A stretch of DNA of 64,000 nt, taken from Porphyrobacter sp. Its GTDB lineage: Bacteria; Pseudomonadota; Alphaproteobacteria; Sphingomonadales; Sphingomonadaceae. Numbering within the stretch: position 1 is the stretch's first letter; each line of letters opens with the position of its first letter. Below the pieces are notes generated by a model. The model searched no databases. It was not told the origin of the DNA and was given only the letters and a program-made list of their open reading frames with translations. Where the stretch lies: contig WGLN01000010.1 in NCBI GenBank assembly GCA_016125555.1, forward strand, positions 1-64,000, written 5' to 3'. The position numbers and the translations under genes were made by a program. This document shows positions 16,347-31,532 of this stretch, piece after piece.

Positions 16347-17183
16347 CTATTTCGCGCGCAAGTCGTTCAGGAAGGCGTCGACCCTTTGCGGCCGCACGGA
16401 GTTCGTGTCGATTTCCCTGCCTGCCGCCTCCGCCGCGACCCAGTCTTCCGGCCGGCACCGGCTGCCGGCGGCATCGGCGAGCGCCAGGCAGGCGGAGGCC
16501 GTCTGCCGCAGCAGCATCCCGTAGCGATCGAACCAGGCGGCCTGATCGGCCATCGCCCGGTTGACGGCGTTGACGAGGGCCCGGTCGCGCCGGGCGCGCG
16601 CCCAATCGACCTGCGCCCGCCGTCCTCCGTCCGCGGAAGTGTCCCGGACGATCGTCAGATAGGGGTCCGCAAGCGCGAGAATGTCGGGCGCGGCGGCGAT
16701 GAACTCCTCCCGCCGCCGGTCGTTGAAGCGGTTGACGCCCTGCACGAGCGCCAGTTCGCGGCGGAGCGGTTTCGACCGGATCAGCGCGATGTCTCCCGCT
16801 GCCGTCAACTCGTCATAGGTGCCCGAGATCGGCGTCAGGTCGCGGAACTCGGTCATGGCGAGCAGGCCCCTTTCGGGATTGCCGCGCGCGGGCGTCTCGC
16901 CGCGGAGCATCGCCAGCGCGGCCTCGCGGTCCTCGCGCGAGGGCCTCGTCCGCTCGATGATCAGGTCGATATAGGAGAGGTTGTCCTGCGTCTCGGCGAG
17001 CAGCGCTGCGAGCGCGGCCCGCTCGCGGCCCCGTTCGAGCCGCCCCTCGTTCCAGTTGGCGACCTGGATGCCGATGAACACGCCGCTGACCACGATCAGG
17101 AAGTCGAGGAACACCGCCAGCCAGTTCTGGGCCTTCAGGTCCTCGGCAATCCGCTGGAGACGGATGCGTGCTCTGCCCCCCAT
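16347..17183 (-). CDS. DUF6090-type membrane-anchored protein
   Basis: This 278-residue protein has one N-terminal membrane segment in NWLAVFLDFLIVVSGVFIGIQVANWNEG (about residues 20-45), the signature opening of DUF6090-type proteins, followed by a long helical, mostly charged domain. Four Cys are absent or scattered, so no metal site is evident. The function is unknown. It starts 8 nt after the guaA stop on the same strand, so it is probably cotranscribed with guaA. Confidence 0.75.
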   Translation of the reverse strand: MGGRARIRLQRIAEDLKAQNWLAVFLDFLIVVSGVFIGIQVANWNEGRLERGRERAALAALLAETQDNLSYIDLIIERTRPSREDREAALAMLRGETPARGNPERGLLAMTEFRDLTPISGTYDELTAAGDIALIRSKPLRRELALVQGVNRFNDRRREEFIAAAPDILALADPYLTIVRDTSADGGRRAQVDWARARRDRALVNAVNRAMADQAAWFDRYGMLLRQTASACLALADAAGSRCRPEDWVAAEAAGREIDTNSVRPQRVDAFLNDLRAK

Positions 17184-17190
17184 TGCGCCG

Positions 17191-18807
17191 TCACTCCCAC
17201 TCGATCGTGCCGGGCGGCTTCGAGGTGTAGTCGTAGACCACCCGGTTGATGCCCTTGACCTCGTTGACGATGCGGGTCGCGACGCGGGTCAGGAACCCCG
17301 CGTCGTAGGGGAAGACGTCGGCCGTCATCCCGTCGGTCGAGGTCACGGCGCGCAGGGCGCAGACGCTGTCATAAGTGCGCCCGTCACCCATCACGCCGAC
17401 CGTTTTCACCGGCAGCAGCACCGCGAAGGCCTGCCAGATCGCGTCATAGAGCCCCGCATTGCGGATTTCCTCGAGATAGATCGCGTCGGCTTTCCGCAGG
17501 ATGTCGCAGCGTTCCTTGGTCACCTCGCCCGGAATGCGGATCGCGAGGCCGGGGCCGGGGAAGGGATGGCGGCCGACGAAGGCGTCGGGCAGGCCGAGTT
17601 CGCGCCCGAGATCGCGCACCTCGTCCTTGAAGAGTTCGCGCAGTGGCTCGACCAGCGCCATGTTCATGCGCTCCGGAAGCCCGCCGACATTGTGGTGGCT
17701 CTTGATCGTCACGCTCGGCCCGCCGGTGAAGCTGACCGATTCGATCACGTCGGGATAGAGCGTCCCCTGCGCGAGGAAATCCGCCCCGCCGATCTTCTTC
17801 GCCTCGGCCTCGAACACGTCGATAAAGGTCTTGCCGATGAACTTGCGCTTGGCCTCGGGGTCGGTGAGGCCCGCAAGGCCGCCGAGGAACAGCTCTTCGG
17901 CCTCCACGTGCACCAGCGGGATGTTGTAGTGGTTCTTGAACAGGCTCACCACCTGCTCGGCCTCGCCCATGCGCATCAACCCGTGATCGACGAAGACGCA
18001 GGTCAGCTGATCGCCGATCGCCTCGTGGATCAGCACCGCGGCGACCGCCGAATCGACCCCGCCCGAAAGCCCGCAGATCACCTTGCGATCCCCCACCTGC
18101 GCGCGGATTTCGGCGATCTTGGTCTTGCGGAACTCGGCCATGGTCCAGTCGCCCGCCAGCCCGCAGACATGGCGCACGAAATTGGCGATCAGCTTGCCGC
18201 CGTCGGGGGTGTGGACCACCTCGGGATGGAACTGTGTGCCGTAGAAGCGGCGCGCCTCGTCGGCGATGACGGCGAAGGGCGCGCCGTCGCTGGTGGCGAC
18301 GATCTCGAAACCTTGCGCGAAGGCGGTGACCTTGTCGCCGTGGCTCATCCAGACCTGGTGCCGCTCGCCCACCTCCCACAGCCCGTCGAACAGCGCGCAA
18401 TCGGCGGTGACGGTCAGGAAGGCGCGGCCGAATTCGCCGCCTTCTCCGGTCTCGTGGCCCGGGCGGACCTCGCCGCCCAGCTGGTGGGTCATCACCTGCT
18501 GGCCATAGCAGATGCCGAGGATCGGCACGCCCGCCTCGAACAGCATCTGCGGCGCGCGCGGGGAGCCCTCGTCCGGCACGCTGGCGGGCGAGCCCGACAG
18601 GATGATGCCCTTGGGCTGGAGCCGCGCGAAGGCCGCCTCGGCCTGGGTGAAGGGGGCGATTTCGGAATAGACCCCGGCCTCGCGCACGCGGCGCGCGATC
18701 AGCTGGGTGACCTGCGATCCGAAGTCGACGATCAGGATGCTTTCGGCGACAGCCGAGTGCGGGGCGGAGGAATCGCCCGCAGCCGGGCCGGAGGAGTGCG
18801 CGCTCAT
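17191..18807 (-). CDS. guaA: GMP synthase (glutamine-hydrolysing)
   Basis: Converts XMP to GMP using glutamine and ATP. The N-terminal amidotransferase domain opens [20 protein letters not shown], with the catalytic Cys in GICYGQQVM near residue 100 and the His/Glu in QFHPEVVHT. The ATP-pyrophosphatase P-loop [10 protein letters not shown] is near residue 245, and the protein ends in the dimerisation domain with the conserved PPGTIEWE C-terminus. The N-terminus carries about 20 extra residues, and a start slightly further in is possible. Confidence 0.96.
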   Translation of the reverse strand: MSAHSSGPAAGDSSAPHSAVAESILIVDFGSQVTQLIARRVREAGVYSEIAPFTQAEAAFARLQPKGIILSGSPASVPDEGSPRAPQMLFEAGVPILGICYGQQVMTHQLGGEVRPGHETGEGGEFGRAFLTVTADCALFDGLWEVGERHQVWMSHGDKVTAFAQGFEIVATSDGAPFAVIADEARRFYGTQFHPEVVHTPDGGKLIANFVRHVCGLAGDWTMAEFRKTKIAEIRAQVGDRKVICGLSGGVDSAVAAVLIHEAIGDQLTCVFVDHGLMRMGEAEQVVSLFKNHYNIPLVHVEAEELFLGGLAGLTDPEAKRKFIGKTFIDVFEAEAKKIGGADFLAQGTLYPDVIESVSFTGGPSVTIKSHHNVGGLPERMNMALVEPLRELFKDEVRDLGRELGLPDAFVGRHPFPGPGLAIRIPGEVTKERCDILRKADAIYLEEIRNAGLYDAIWQAFAVLLPVKTVGVMGDGRTYDSVCALRAVTSTDGMTADVFPYDAGFLTRVATRIVNEVKGINRVVYDYTSKPPGTIEWE

Positions 18808-19081
18808 GGCGGCGGATTACGAAGCGCGCCCGCATCTGTCCAGCACGGGCGGGCGGGCGCTCCGCCGTTTTGCAGCGCAGCGTGACAATCCCGCCGCCAA
18901 TTCACCGGATTCACGCGAAGGTCCGCCGAAAAGAGTTGCAAACCCGGGAACGGATGTGCCGCTTTTCGCATTTGCACACATCTCTTGTGCACTGCACCAG
19001 AGTCTCAAACAGCAACGCGAAATGCCGGGCAACGGCATCGCAACCTTTTCGGCAAACCCTCTCAACCACGGAGTCAGTTCC

Positions 19082-19402
19082 ATGCGTTTCGCTCTTCCCC
19101 TGATCGCCATCGCCTCGCTCGCAGCGCCTGCGCTTGCCGCTGCGCCGCAGGAGACCGTGTCGGTGCGGGTCGCCTATGACGATCTCGATGTGACCAGCGC
19201 CGAAGGCCGCGCCGCGCTCGAGGCGCGCATCGACGCCAAGCTGCGCCAGGCCTGCAAGCTGGAGCGTGCGGCGCGCTACACCTACGGGCGCGCGCCGCTC
19301 GACGAGACCTGCTTCGCCCAGGCGCGCACTGCGGCGCTTGCCCAAGTCGAGCGCGTCGCCGCCGCCGAGGCGTGGCGCGGGCGCGAAGTCGCCGCCAACT
19401 GA
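19082..19402 (+). CDS. UrcA-family secreted protein
   Basis: The 106-residue protein has a signal peptide (MRFALPLIAIASLAAPALAA) and the UrcA pattern: VRVAYDDLDVTSAEGRAALEARI, then RQACKL and DETCFAQARTAAL, whose two Cys probably form a disulphide. UrcA proteins are small periplasmic proteins of unknown function, abundant in sphingomonads and caulobacters. The longer upstream frame is rejected because the signal peptide starts exactly at 19082. About 275 nt of upstream sequence presumably holds its promoter. Confidence 0.88.
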   Translation: MRFALPLIAIASLAAPALAAAPQETVSVRVAYDDLDVTSAEGRAALEARIDAKLRQACKLERAARYTYGRAPLDETCFAQARTAALAQVERVAAAEAWRGREVAAN

Positions 19403-19438
19403 GGCGTCTCGCCGCCACGTGAAGGCAACCACTTGCGG

Positions 19439-19458
19439 CCGCCGGAGCGATCCGGCGG
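19439..19458 (+). terminator. Hairpin downstream of urcA
   Basis: CCGCCGGA-GCGA-TCCGGCGG forms a perfect 8-bp stem with a 4-nt loop, 37 nt after the urcA stop. No U-run follows, so it may be a 3'-end stabiliser or a weak terminator rather than a classic intrinsic one. Confidence 0.45.
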
Positions 19459-19518
19459 TCGCTCGCATTTCGGGCGCCGCCATTTGTTGCAATCCACGCA
19501 ACTGACTTACGGATTTTC

Positions 19519-19552
19519 GCATTTGAATTCGACGCAGTCGAACAGCAAATGC
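19519..19552. repeat. Interrupted inverted repeat, 13 paired bases
   Basis: GCATTTG (19519-19525) pairs with CAAATGC (19546-19552), and inside it TTCGAC (19528-19533) pairs with GTCGAA (19537-19542) around a GCA loop. Only a small internal loop (AA against CAG) interrupts it. It could be a protein-binding site or an RNA hairpin. Similar sequence (TTTTCGCATTTG) also occurs near 18965 upstream of urcA. Confidence 0.5.
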
Positions 19553-19982
19553 GCTCCACGCGATGCGCGCCGGGCTCCTCTCTCCACCCCGGCTCTCCCC
19601 ATGCGGGACCATCGCCGGGCAGACGCGAGGTCGAACACGGCCCCCTGCCAGCCTGCCAGACCCGGCGCTCGGACGGCCTCTCCCCCCCCATGGCCCTCCG
19701 CAGCCGGGCACCCCGCCGCAACAGGCGCGGGCATGCAGCACGCGAGACGCGGCCGCCAATCCTCCCCCCTATCGATGGTGGCCGCGTCTCCAGCTGCGCC
19801 GCGACCCGTCACACGTCCGCCTTCGCGCAAAAAACGCTTGCGCGCGTGAAATATTTTCATGCGTGCGGCTTGTTGAATATTGCGCAGGTTCATCCATATA
19901 GAACCCGGCTCCGCAAGGTGATTCCTCTCTCCTCCACCTCGCGGGCCGCACCCAAACACAACAGAACAGGGAACCCCGAACC

Positions 19983-20066
19983 ATGCGCATGATCACCGAA
20001 AAGACGCTCGCCCTCGTGCTGGCGCTCGTCGTCAGCGGCGCGGCCTTCAACACGTTCATCGCCTGA
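19983..20066 (+). CDS. 27-residue hydrophobic small protein
   Basis: An ATG at 19983 follows AGGGAACCCC, a plausible ribosome-binding site, and opens a 27-codon frame ending TGA at 20066. The peptide starts MRMITEKT, then has a hydrophobic run [14 protein letters not shown] near residues 9-22, so it would be membrane-associated or a short signal-like peptide. A strong hairpin lies 85 nt downstream. It is supported by the start signal, position and 3' hairpin, not by any known family. Confidence 0.5.
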   Translation: MRMITEKTLALVLALVVSGAAFNTFIA

Positions 20067-20150
20067 GGCCTTCGCCTCGGGCGGCGTGCCCCGCCGCCGC
20101 AGACCTCCGCAACGGCGCGAGCTCTCTCTCCCTCGCGCCGCGCGTCAGCG

Positions 20151-20180
20151 GCCCGGCTGCCTCCTCTCCGGCAGCCGGGC
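20151..20180. terminator. Strong GC hairpin after the 27-codon gene
   Basis: GCCCGGCTGCC (20151-20161) pairs perfectly with GGCAGCCGGGC (20170-20180) around an 8-nt loop. Only CGATTTG follows on the plus strand, so the U-run is weak. It lies between the small plus-strand gene and the end of the minus-strand acyl-CoA synthetase and could end transcription from either side. Confidence 0.6.
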
Positions 20181-20190
20181 CGATTTGCGT

Positions 20191-25970
<5,780 letters not shown>

Positions 25971-25996
25971 CCCGGCGTAAGGGGGGAACGCCCGCG

Positions 25997-27139
25997 ATGG
26001 CCCAGCAGCCGCACCGCACCGACGAATTGCAGCACGCGAGTTTCCTCCTGATCCTCGCGGTGGTCACGCTGATGATGGTGGTGATCGTGTGGCCCTATGC
26101 CACCGCGCTGCTGTGGGCGGCGCTCGCCGCGATCATGTTCCAGCCGCTTTACCGCTGGATGCTGCGCACCATGCGCGGGCGGCGCAATCCCGCCGCCTTC
26201 GGTTCGCTGCTGGTGATCTTCTTCGCGGTGCTGCTGCCCGCCGGCTGGCTGGCGACGCTGGTGGTGGAGGAAGCGGTGACGCTGGTCACCTCGCTGCAGT
26301 CCAACCCGGTCGATCTCGCCGCGGTGTTCGATACGGTCTACGGCGCGCTGCCGCGCATCGCGCAGGAGGCGGTCGACCGTTCGGGCTGGGCCGACCTGTC
26401 GAGCGCACAGGTGCGCCTCCAGGAATTGCTCACCCAGAGCGCCGGGCTGATCGCCGCCCAGGCGGTGTCGATCGGCAGCGGCGCGCTCGGCTTCGTGCTG
26501 GCTTTCGGCGTCGGGCTCTACGTCATGTTCTTCCTGCTGCGCGACGGCGAGCGGATCGGGCGCACCCTGCTGCGCACCATCCCGGTCGAACGCTCGATTT
26601 CCGAACGACTTGCGCAACGCTTTCTCGGCATCGTGCGCGCGACGATCAAGGGATCGGGCGTGGTCGGGCTCGTGCAGGGGGCGCTGGGGGCGATCACCTT
26701 CGTCATCGTCGGGCTCGAATCCGCGCTGCTGTTCGGGGTGCTCATGACGATCTTCGCGCTGGTCCCGGTGATCGGCGCGGGCGCGGTCTACGTCCCGGTC
26801 GGCCTGTGGCTGCTGATCGCGGGCGACGTGTGGCAGGGCGTGTTCGTGCTGGTGGTCGGCTTCGTGGTGATCTCCTCGGCCGACAACGTGCTGCGCCCGA
26901 TCCTCGTCGGGCGCGACACCGGCATCCCCGACTGGATCATCCTTGTCACCACGCTGGGCGGCATCAGCCTGCTGGGCTTCTCGGGTATCGTGCTGGGGCC
27001 GCTGGTGGCCGGACTGTTCCTCGCCAGCTGGTCGATCCTTCAGGAATATCGCGATGAGGACGAGCGCGCACGCGAGCTCGGCGGCGACCTCAGGGTCGAC
27101 GCCTCGGGTCACACCCCCGAGGCAGAGCGGCTGGGCTAA
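25997..27139 (+). CDS. AI-2E family (UPF0118) transporter
   Basis: The 380-residue polytopic membrane protein has about eight hydrophobic segments. It includes the family hallmarks LLRDGERI (after the central pair) and the C-terminal block NVLRPILVGRDTGIPDWIILVTTLGGISLLGFSGIVLGP. AI-2E proteins are exporters or permeases with diverse substrates, and autoinducer-2 export is only one proposal. It begins 26 nt after gyrB on the same strand and may be cotranscribed with it. Confidence 0.9.
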   Translation: MAQQPHRTDELQHASFLLILAVVTLMMVVIVWPYATALLWAALAAIMFQPLYRWMLRTMRGRRNPAAFGSLLVIFFAVLLPAGWLATLVVEEAVTLVTSLQSNPVDLAAVFDTVYGALPRIAQEAVDRSGWADLSSAQVRLQELLTQSAGLIAAQAVSIGSGALGFVLAFGVGLYVMFFLLRDGERIGRTLLRTIPVERSISERLAQRFLGIVRATIKGSGVVGLVQGALGAITFVIVGLESALLFGVLMTIFALVPVIGAGAVYVPVGLWLLIAGDVWQGVFVLVVGFVVISSADNVLRPILVGRDTGIPDWIILVTTLGGISLLGFSGIVLGPLVAGLFLASWSILQEYRDEDERARELGGDLRVDASGHTPEAERLG

Positions 27140-27150
27140 GGCGGCGCGCG

Positions 27151-27927
27151 GTGCGCTCGCTCACCCGCCCCGGCAGCCAGGCCGAACAGGCCGGACGGCT
27201 GGTGCTGGCGGGGCTGGTGGTGGTGATGCTGCCCGCGCTGCCTCTCGGCCAGTATCTCATCTATCCCTTCGTGATCCTCACCACCTGGTTCCACGAAATG
27301 GGCCACGGGCTGACCGCGCTGGCGGCGGGGCAGGATTTCCACCAGCTGATGATCTTCGCCAATGGTTCGGGCGTGGCCGAGAGCCGCCTTGCGCCCGATG
27401 CGCCGCGCCTTGCGAGGGCCGCGATCGCTGCCGGAGGCCCGCTCGCGCCGTGCCTCGTTGGGGCGCTGCTGATCCTCGCCAGCGCGCATGCGCGGCTGTG
27501 GCGCCCGGTGCTCTGGCTGGTCGCGGGCGCGATCCTCGCCAGCGTGGCGATCTGGGTGCGCTCGCCGGTGGGCTACACCATGCTGCCGCTGGTCGCCGGG
27601 GTGCTGGCACTCGCGGCGTGGCGCGCAGGGCCCGGGCTGGCGCGGTTCACCCTGCAGTTCCTCGGCGTTCTCGCGAGCATGAGCATGCTGCGCGATTTCC
27701 ATTACCTGTTCACCCGCCAGGCGGTGATCGGCGGGCAGACGGTGCTGTCGGACACCGGCCAGATCGCTGCGGTGACGGGCTGGCCGCACTGGCTGTGGGC
27801 GGCGGCGATCCTGGCGGTGTCGGCCTTGATGGTGGGCGCGGCGCTCAAGTATGCGCTCGCCGAAAGGCGCCTGCGCAAGCCGCCGCGCAAACCGCCCGCC
27901 AACGTGCTGCAGTTCCGCAGGGATTAG
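27151..27927 (+). CDS. M50B-type membrane metalloprotease-like protein
   Basis: A 258-residue polytopic protein starting at GTG (27151). The zinc motif TTWFHEMGHGLTAL near residues 44-57 supplies HExxH, and RDFHYLF near residue 185 may supply another ligand. The motif in a membrane helix is typical of the M50B family, which often act as site-2-type or housekeeping membrane proteases. It is packed 11 nt after the AI-2E gene and 6 nt before the SnoaL gene. Confidence 0.8.
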   Translation: MRSLTRPGSQAEQAGRLVLAGLVVVMLPALPLGQYLIYPFVILTTWFHEMGHGLTALAAGQDFHQLMIFANGSGVAESRLAPDAPRLARAAIAAGGPLAPCLVGALLILASAHARLWRPVLWLVAGAILASVAIWVRSPVGYTMLPLVAGVLALAAWRAGPGLARFTLQFLGVLASMSMLRDFHYLFTRQAVIGGQTVLSDTGQIAAVTGWPHWLWAAAILAVSALMVGAALKYALAERRLRKPPRKPPANVLQFRRD

Positions 27928-27933
27928 CGCGCG

Positions 27934-28443
27934 ATGGACCCCAGCGAAGTCGCCGACCGCCTTGCCATTGCCGAGACCCTCGCGCTCTATTGCCGCGCCA
28001 TCGACCGCTGTGATGCCGCGCTGCTGGCGGAGGTGTTCAGCCCCGATGCACGGATCGACTATGGCGACGGTGCGAAATCGCCGGGCGAGACCATCCCCGG
28101 GCTCCTCGCCGCGCTGGGCGCGATGCGGCTGACGCAGCACACTATCGCCAACACCGTGATCAGGATAATCGGAGAGCGCGCCAAGGCCGAGACACACTGC
28201 GTGGCGCTGCACATCATCCCCGGCCCGGATGGCGACGAGGAGGTGGTGGTCGGCGGGCGCTATCTCGACCGGATGGTGAAGCGCGAAGGTCGCTGGCGTA
28301 TCGCCGAGCGGCTTTACGTGATGGACTGGAACAGCACCCGCCCCACGACAATGCGGCTCGAAGGCGGACTGTTCGAGGGGCTCAGGCGGCGCGGAAGTCG
28401 CGGGAGCGCAGACCCATCGGCCGGTTGGTGGGACGAGGCCTGA
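27934..28443 (+). CDS. SnoaL-like (NTF2-fold) protein
   Basis: This 169-residue protein starts with a helix (VADRLAIAETLALYCRAIDR) and has the strand pattern VFSPDARIDYGDG and RWRIAERLYVMDWN of SnoaL_4 NTF2-fold proteins. Members act as isomerases, dehydratases or binding proteins, and none can be assigned here. It is the last gene of the plus-strand gyrB cluster. Confidence 0.82.
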   Translation: MDPSEVADRLAIAETLALYCRAIDRCDAALLAEVFSPDARIDYGDGAKSPGETIPGLLAALGAMRLTQHTIANTVIRIIGERAKAETHCVALHIIPGPDGDEEVVVGGRYLDRMVKREGRWRIAERLYVMDWNSTRPTTMRLEGGLFEGLRRRGSRGSADPSAGWWDEA

Positions 28444-28447
28444 CCGC

Positions 28448-29086
28448 TTACGAGGCGACCTTGAGCGTGTTGACCCCCGCCGCGCCGCTGCCCGCCTCGC
28501 CCGACAGGCCGATGAACATGGTGTCGACGATCCGTGCCAGCTTCTGCTCGGTGAGCTTGGGCTCGATATAAATCAGCGCATCGGGCAGGGTGTAGGGCGA
28601 GACCATCTGGTTGATGAGCGAGAGCGCCTCGTCGATTTCCAGCCCGGCGAAAAAGCCCTCCGCCTGCGCCTCGGCGATCAGCTCGCACAGGTAATGGTCG
28701 GCGAGATCGACATAGGATCGCACCCGCTCGAAATTGGCCGCGCCCATCTCGCACAGAATGGTGAAGAACACGGGGTCCTCGCGGAACCGGTCGCGCGAGA
28801 TCAGGAAGCGGCGGCGGAAGAACTCGTAGACCTTGCGCTGCGGGGGCAGGTTCGAGGCGAGCACTTCCTCCATCACCGCCATGTGCGGGGCGAACCAGGT
28901 CTGCGCGACGGCATCGAACAGGTCGTCGTAATCGGCGAAAAGCGCCTCGAACCGGGGCCGTGCGAGGCCGCTTTCGGCCATCGCCTCGCTCCACGGCACC
29001 TCGGCGCCGCGCTGCTTGACGAGGTCGAGGACGGCCTTCGCAACGCGCTCGCGCTCGGCCTCCCGCGCCGTTTCGGTCAATGCCAT
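28448..29086 (-). CDS. TetR-family transcriptional regulator
   Basis: The 212-residue protein has an N-terminal helix-turn-helix core (ERVAKAVLDLVKQRG, then WSEAMAESGLARPRFEALFADYDDLF) of TetR type, and a ligand-binding C-terminal domain. The start at 29086 is supported by GAGGAGG about 15 nt upstream; a longer frame through the acyltransferase is a shadow. It may regulate itself or the neighbouring acyltransferase, but no operator was identified. Confidence 0.82.
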   Translation of the reverse strand: MALTETAREAERERVAKAVLDLVKQRGAEVPWSEAMAESGLARPRFEALFADYDDLFDAVAQTWFAPHMAVMEEVLASNLPPQRKVYEFFRRRFLISRDRFREDPVFFTILCEMGAANFERVRSYVDLADHYLCELIAEAQAEGFFAGLEIDEALSLINQMVSPYTLPDALIYIEPKLTEQKLARIVDTMFIGLSGEAGSGAAGVNTLKVAS

Positions 29087-29202
29087 AGCCTGTGCGCCTC
29101 CTCGGTTGCCGGGCAACATAGGCGATGCGTCGACGGGCATAAAGGGTCGCTCGTCGAATTTTGTGCGTCGCAACAAGGAAAAACCGGCGCCCCTGCGGCC
29201 GG

Positions 29203-29847
29203 TCAGATGTCGTTCTTCCCCGCGATGATGTCGCGCGCCTGCTGTTCGAGCACCTTGAACCGCTCGTAATCGGGCAGCTTGGAACGGAACCATTCGGCGA
29301 TGCGCAACAGGTCCTCGCCGTAATTGCCGGTGGGCACCAGCGGCTCGCCGAAGCTGATCACCATGTTGGTGTTGTCGGCAAAGGCGGGGACGATCGGCAC
29401 GCCTGCGGCGCGCGCGATGTGGTAGAAGCCCGATTTCCACTTGCCGTCGGTCTTGCGCGTGCCCTCGGCGGCGATCACCAGCGCAAGCTCGTCGCGCACC
29501 GCGAATTCCTCGGCGATCTGCAGGGTGGCGTTGGCGCTCTTGCGGCGGTCGACGGGAATGCCCCCCATGTCGAGCATGAAGTTCTTCATCACGCCCTTGA
29601 ACAGGGTGTGCTTGCCCATGAAGTTGGGGCGGATGCCCTCTTCGTGGGTGGCGCCGGTGAAGAACACGAAGTCCCAGTTCGAGGTGTGCGGGGCGCCTGC
29701 GATGACATATTTCCTGAGGTGCTTGGGCAACCCGCCGTCGATCTTCCAGCCCTTGAGGCGGTAGATGAACAGGATGATCCGCCGCACGAGGCGCGAGAGC
29801 AGTGTGGGCCGGCGCGGCGGCGCGGCGGTGATCTTTTCCTGAAGCAA
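29203..29847 (-). CDS. Lysophospholipid/1-acylglycerol-3-phosphate acyltransferase-like protein
   Basis: The 214-residue protein has the PlsC pattern: HTSNWDF (HX4D) near residue 54 and EGTRKTDGKWKSGFYHIA near 128, with the FMLDMGGIPVDRRKSAN stretch between. Members acylate lysophospholipids in the inner membrane. This one is shorter and more divergent than PlsC, so the acceptor is uncertain. It is on the same strand as, and about 117 nt from, the TetR gene. Confidence 0.85.
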   Translation of the reverse strand: MLQEKITAAPPRRPTLLSRLVRRIILFIYRLKGWKIDGGLPKHLRKYVIAGAPHTSNWDFVFFTGATHEEGIRPNFMGKHTLFKGVMKNFMLDMGGIPVDRRKSANATLQIAEEFAVRDELALVIAAEGTRKTDGKWKSGFYHIARAAGVPIVPAFADNTNMVISFGEPLVPTGNYGEDLLRIAEWFRSKLPDYERFKVLEQQARDIIAGKNDI

Positions 29848-29924
29848 GCGTGGCCCCTCCCAAGGCAGGCCCTTTGTGGCCTAACATGGGTTAGCTACGC
29901 AAGTGGGTGGGGGAGGGTTTCAGG

Positions 29925-31532
29925 CTACATCCGGAACACGCCAAAAGCCGGCCGCTCGGGGATGGGCGCTTCAAGGCAGGCGGCAAAGGCAAGCCCCAGC
30001 ACATCGCGGGTCTGCACCGGGTCCACCACCCCGTCGTCCCACAGCCGGGCGGTGGCGTAGTAGGGGTTGCCCTCGTCCTCGTATTTCCGGCGGATCGGGG
30101 CCTTGAAGGCCTCGGCCTCCGCCTCGCTCCACTTGTCCGAATCGCGGTGGACGGTGGCGAGCACCGAAGCCGCCTGCTCCCCGCCCATCACCGAGATGCG
30201 CGCATTGGGCCAGGTGAACAGGAAGCGGGGCGAGTAGGCGCGGCCGCACATCCCGTAATTGCCCGCACCGAAGCTGCCGCCGATCACCACGGTGACCTTG
30301 GGAACGGTCGCGGTGGCGACCGCGGTGACGAGCTTCGCGCCGTGCTTGGCGATGCCCTCCGCCTCGTATTTCCCGCCGACCATGAAGCCCGAGATGTTCT
30401 GCAGGAACAGCAGCGGGATGCGGCGCTGGCAGGCGAGCTCGATGAAATGCGCGCCCTTCTGCGCGGACTCGGAGAACAGCACGCCGTTATTGGCGAGGAT
30501 CGCGACCGGCATCCCCCAGATATGCGCGAAGCCGCAGACGAGGGTGGAGCCGTAGTGCGCCTTGAACTCGTGGAACTCGGAAGCATCGACGAGGCGCGCG
30601 ATGACTTCGTGCACGTCATAGGGCGCGCGCACGTCCTCGGGGATGAGGGCGTAGAGGTCCTCGGCGTCGAACTTCGGCGGGCGCGGGTCCTTGAGCGCCA
30701 CGTCCTGCGCCGCGCCCGTGTTCGCACCGAGGTGCGACACGATGTCGCGCACGATGGTGAGCGCGTGCTCGTCGTTCTCGGCGAGGTGATCGACCACGCC
30801 CGACTTCTTCGCGTGCAGATCGCCGCCGCCCAGATCCTCGGCGCTGATCTCCTCGCCCGTCGCGGCCTTCACCAATGGCGGTCCGGCGAGGAAGATCGTG
30901 CCCTGGTTGCGGACGATCACCGTCTCGTCGGACATGGCGGGGACGTAGGCTCCCCCCGCGGTGCAGGAACCCATCACGCAGGCGATCTGCGGGATGCCCA
31001 AGGCGCTCATGTTCGCCTGATTGAAGAAGATCCGCCCGAAGTGGTCGCGGTCGGGGAACACTTCCGCCTGATGCGGCAGGTTCGCCCCGCCGCTGTCGAC
31101 GAGATAGATGCACGGCAGGCGGTTCTCCTGCGCGATCTCCTGCGCGCGCAGGTGCTTCTTCACCGTCATCGGGTAATAGGTGCCGCCCTTCACGGTCGCA
31201 TCGTTGCACACGATCATGCACTGGCGGCCCGAGACGCGGCCCACGCCGCAGATGATCGAGGCGCCGTTGACGTCGCCCTCGTACATCCCGTTGGCGGCGA
31301 GCTGCCCGATCTCGAGGAGGGGCGAACCCGGATCGAGCAGCCGCTCCACCCGCTCGCGAGGGAGCAGCTTGCCGCGGGTTACATGGCGCTCGCGGTGCTT
31401 CTCCGGCCCGCCGAGCGCGGCCTCCGCGACCCGCGCGCGCAGTTCCTGCGCGAGGGCATGGTTGTGCGCGAAGCGGGCCTTGGCCTCCGGGCTCTCGCGG
31501 TCGAGTTTGGTGGTGAGGGTGGGGGCGGTCAA
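29925..31532 (-). CDS. Acyl-CoA carboxylase beta subunit (methylcrotonyl-CoA carboxylase type)
   Basis: The carboxyltransferase subunit of a biotin-dependent acyl-CoA carboxylase. Its 535 residues open with the N-terminal carboxyltransferase half containing [20 protein letters not shown], followed by the [17 protein letters not shown] loop. The C-terminal half has [18 protein letters not shown] and [18 protein letters not shown]. Adjacency to isovaleryl-CoA dehydrogenase identifies the leucine pathway. The start is TTG at 31532. No in-frame ATG or GTG lies between it and an upstream stop, and AGAGGGC is 8 nt before it. It overlaps the upstream gene's stop as TTGA. Confidence 0.9.
   Translation of the reverse strand: MTAPTLTTKLDRESPEAKARFAHNHALAQELRARVAEAALGGPEKHRERHVTRGKLLPRERVERLLDPGSPLLEIGQLAANGMYEGDVNGASIICGVGRVSGRQCMIVCNDATVKGGTYYPMTVKKHLRAQEIAQENRLPCIYLVDSGGANLPHQAEVFPDRDHFGRIFFNQANMSALGIPQIACVMGSCTAGGAYVPAMSDETVIVRNQGTIFLAGPPLVKAATGEEISAEDLGGGDLHAKKSGVVDHLAENDEHALTIVRDIVSHLGANTGAAQDVALKDPRPPKFDAEDLYALIPEDVRAPYDVHEVIARLVDASEFHEFKAHYGSTLVCGFAHIWGMPVAILANNGVLFSESAQKGAHFIELACQRRIPLLFLQNISGFMVGGKYEAEGIAKHGAKLVTAVATATVPKVTVVIGGSFGAGNYGMCGRAYSPRFLFTWPNARISVMGGEQAASVLATVHRDSDKWSEAEAEAFKAPIRRKYEDEGNPYYATARLWDDGVVDPVQTRDVLGLAFAACLEAPIPERPAFGVFRM

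Larger units (their letters stand above)
19403..19982. other. Intergenic region of 580 nt with two strong hairpins
   Basis: Open frames exist on both strands, but none has a recognisable start signal, motif or consistent codon bias. The region contains a perfect hairpin just after urcA and a longer interrupted inverted repeat at 19519-19552, both listed separately. The stretch 19840-19905 is AT-rich (GAAATATTTTCAT, GTTGAATATTG) and is a plausible promoter for the 27-codon gene that follows. Confidence 0.6.

Noticed and set aside
19507..19959. Minus- and plus-strand frames in the urcA downstream gap
   Set aside because: Translations are Arg/Pro-rich with no motifs, and the stretch contains hairpins typical of non-coding DNA.
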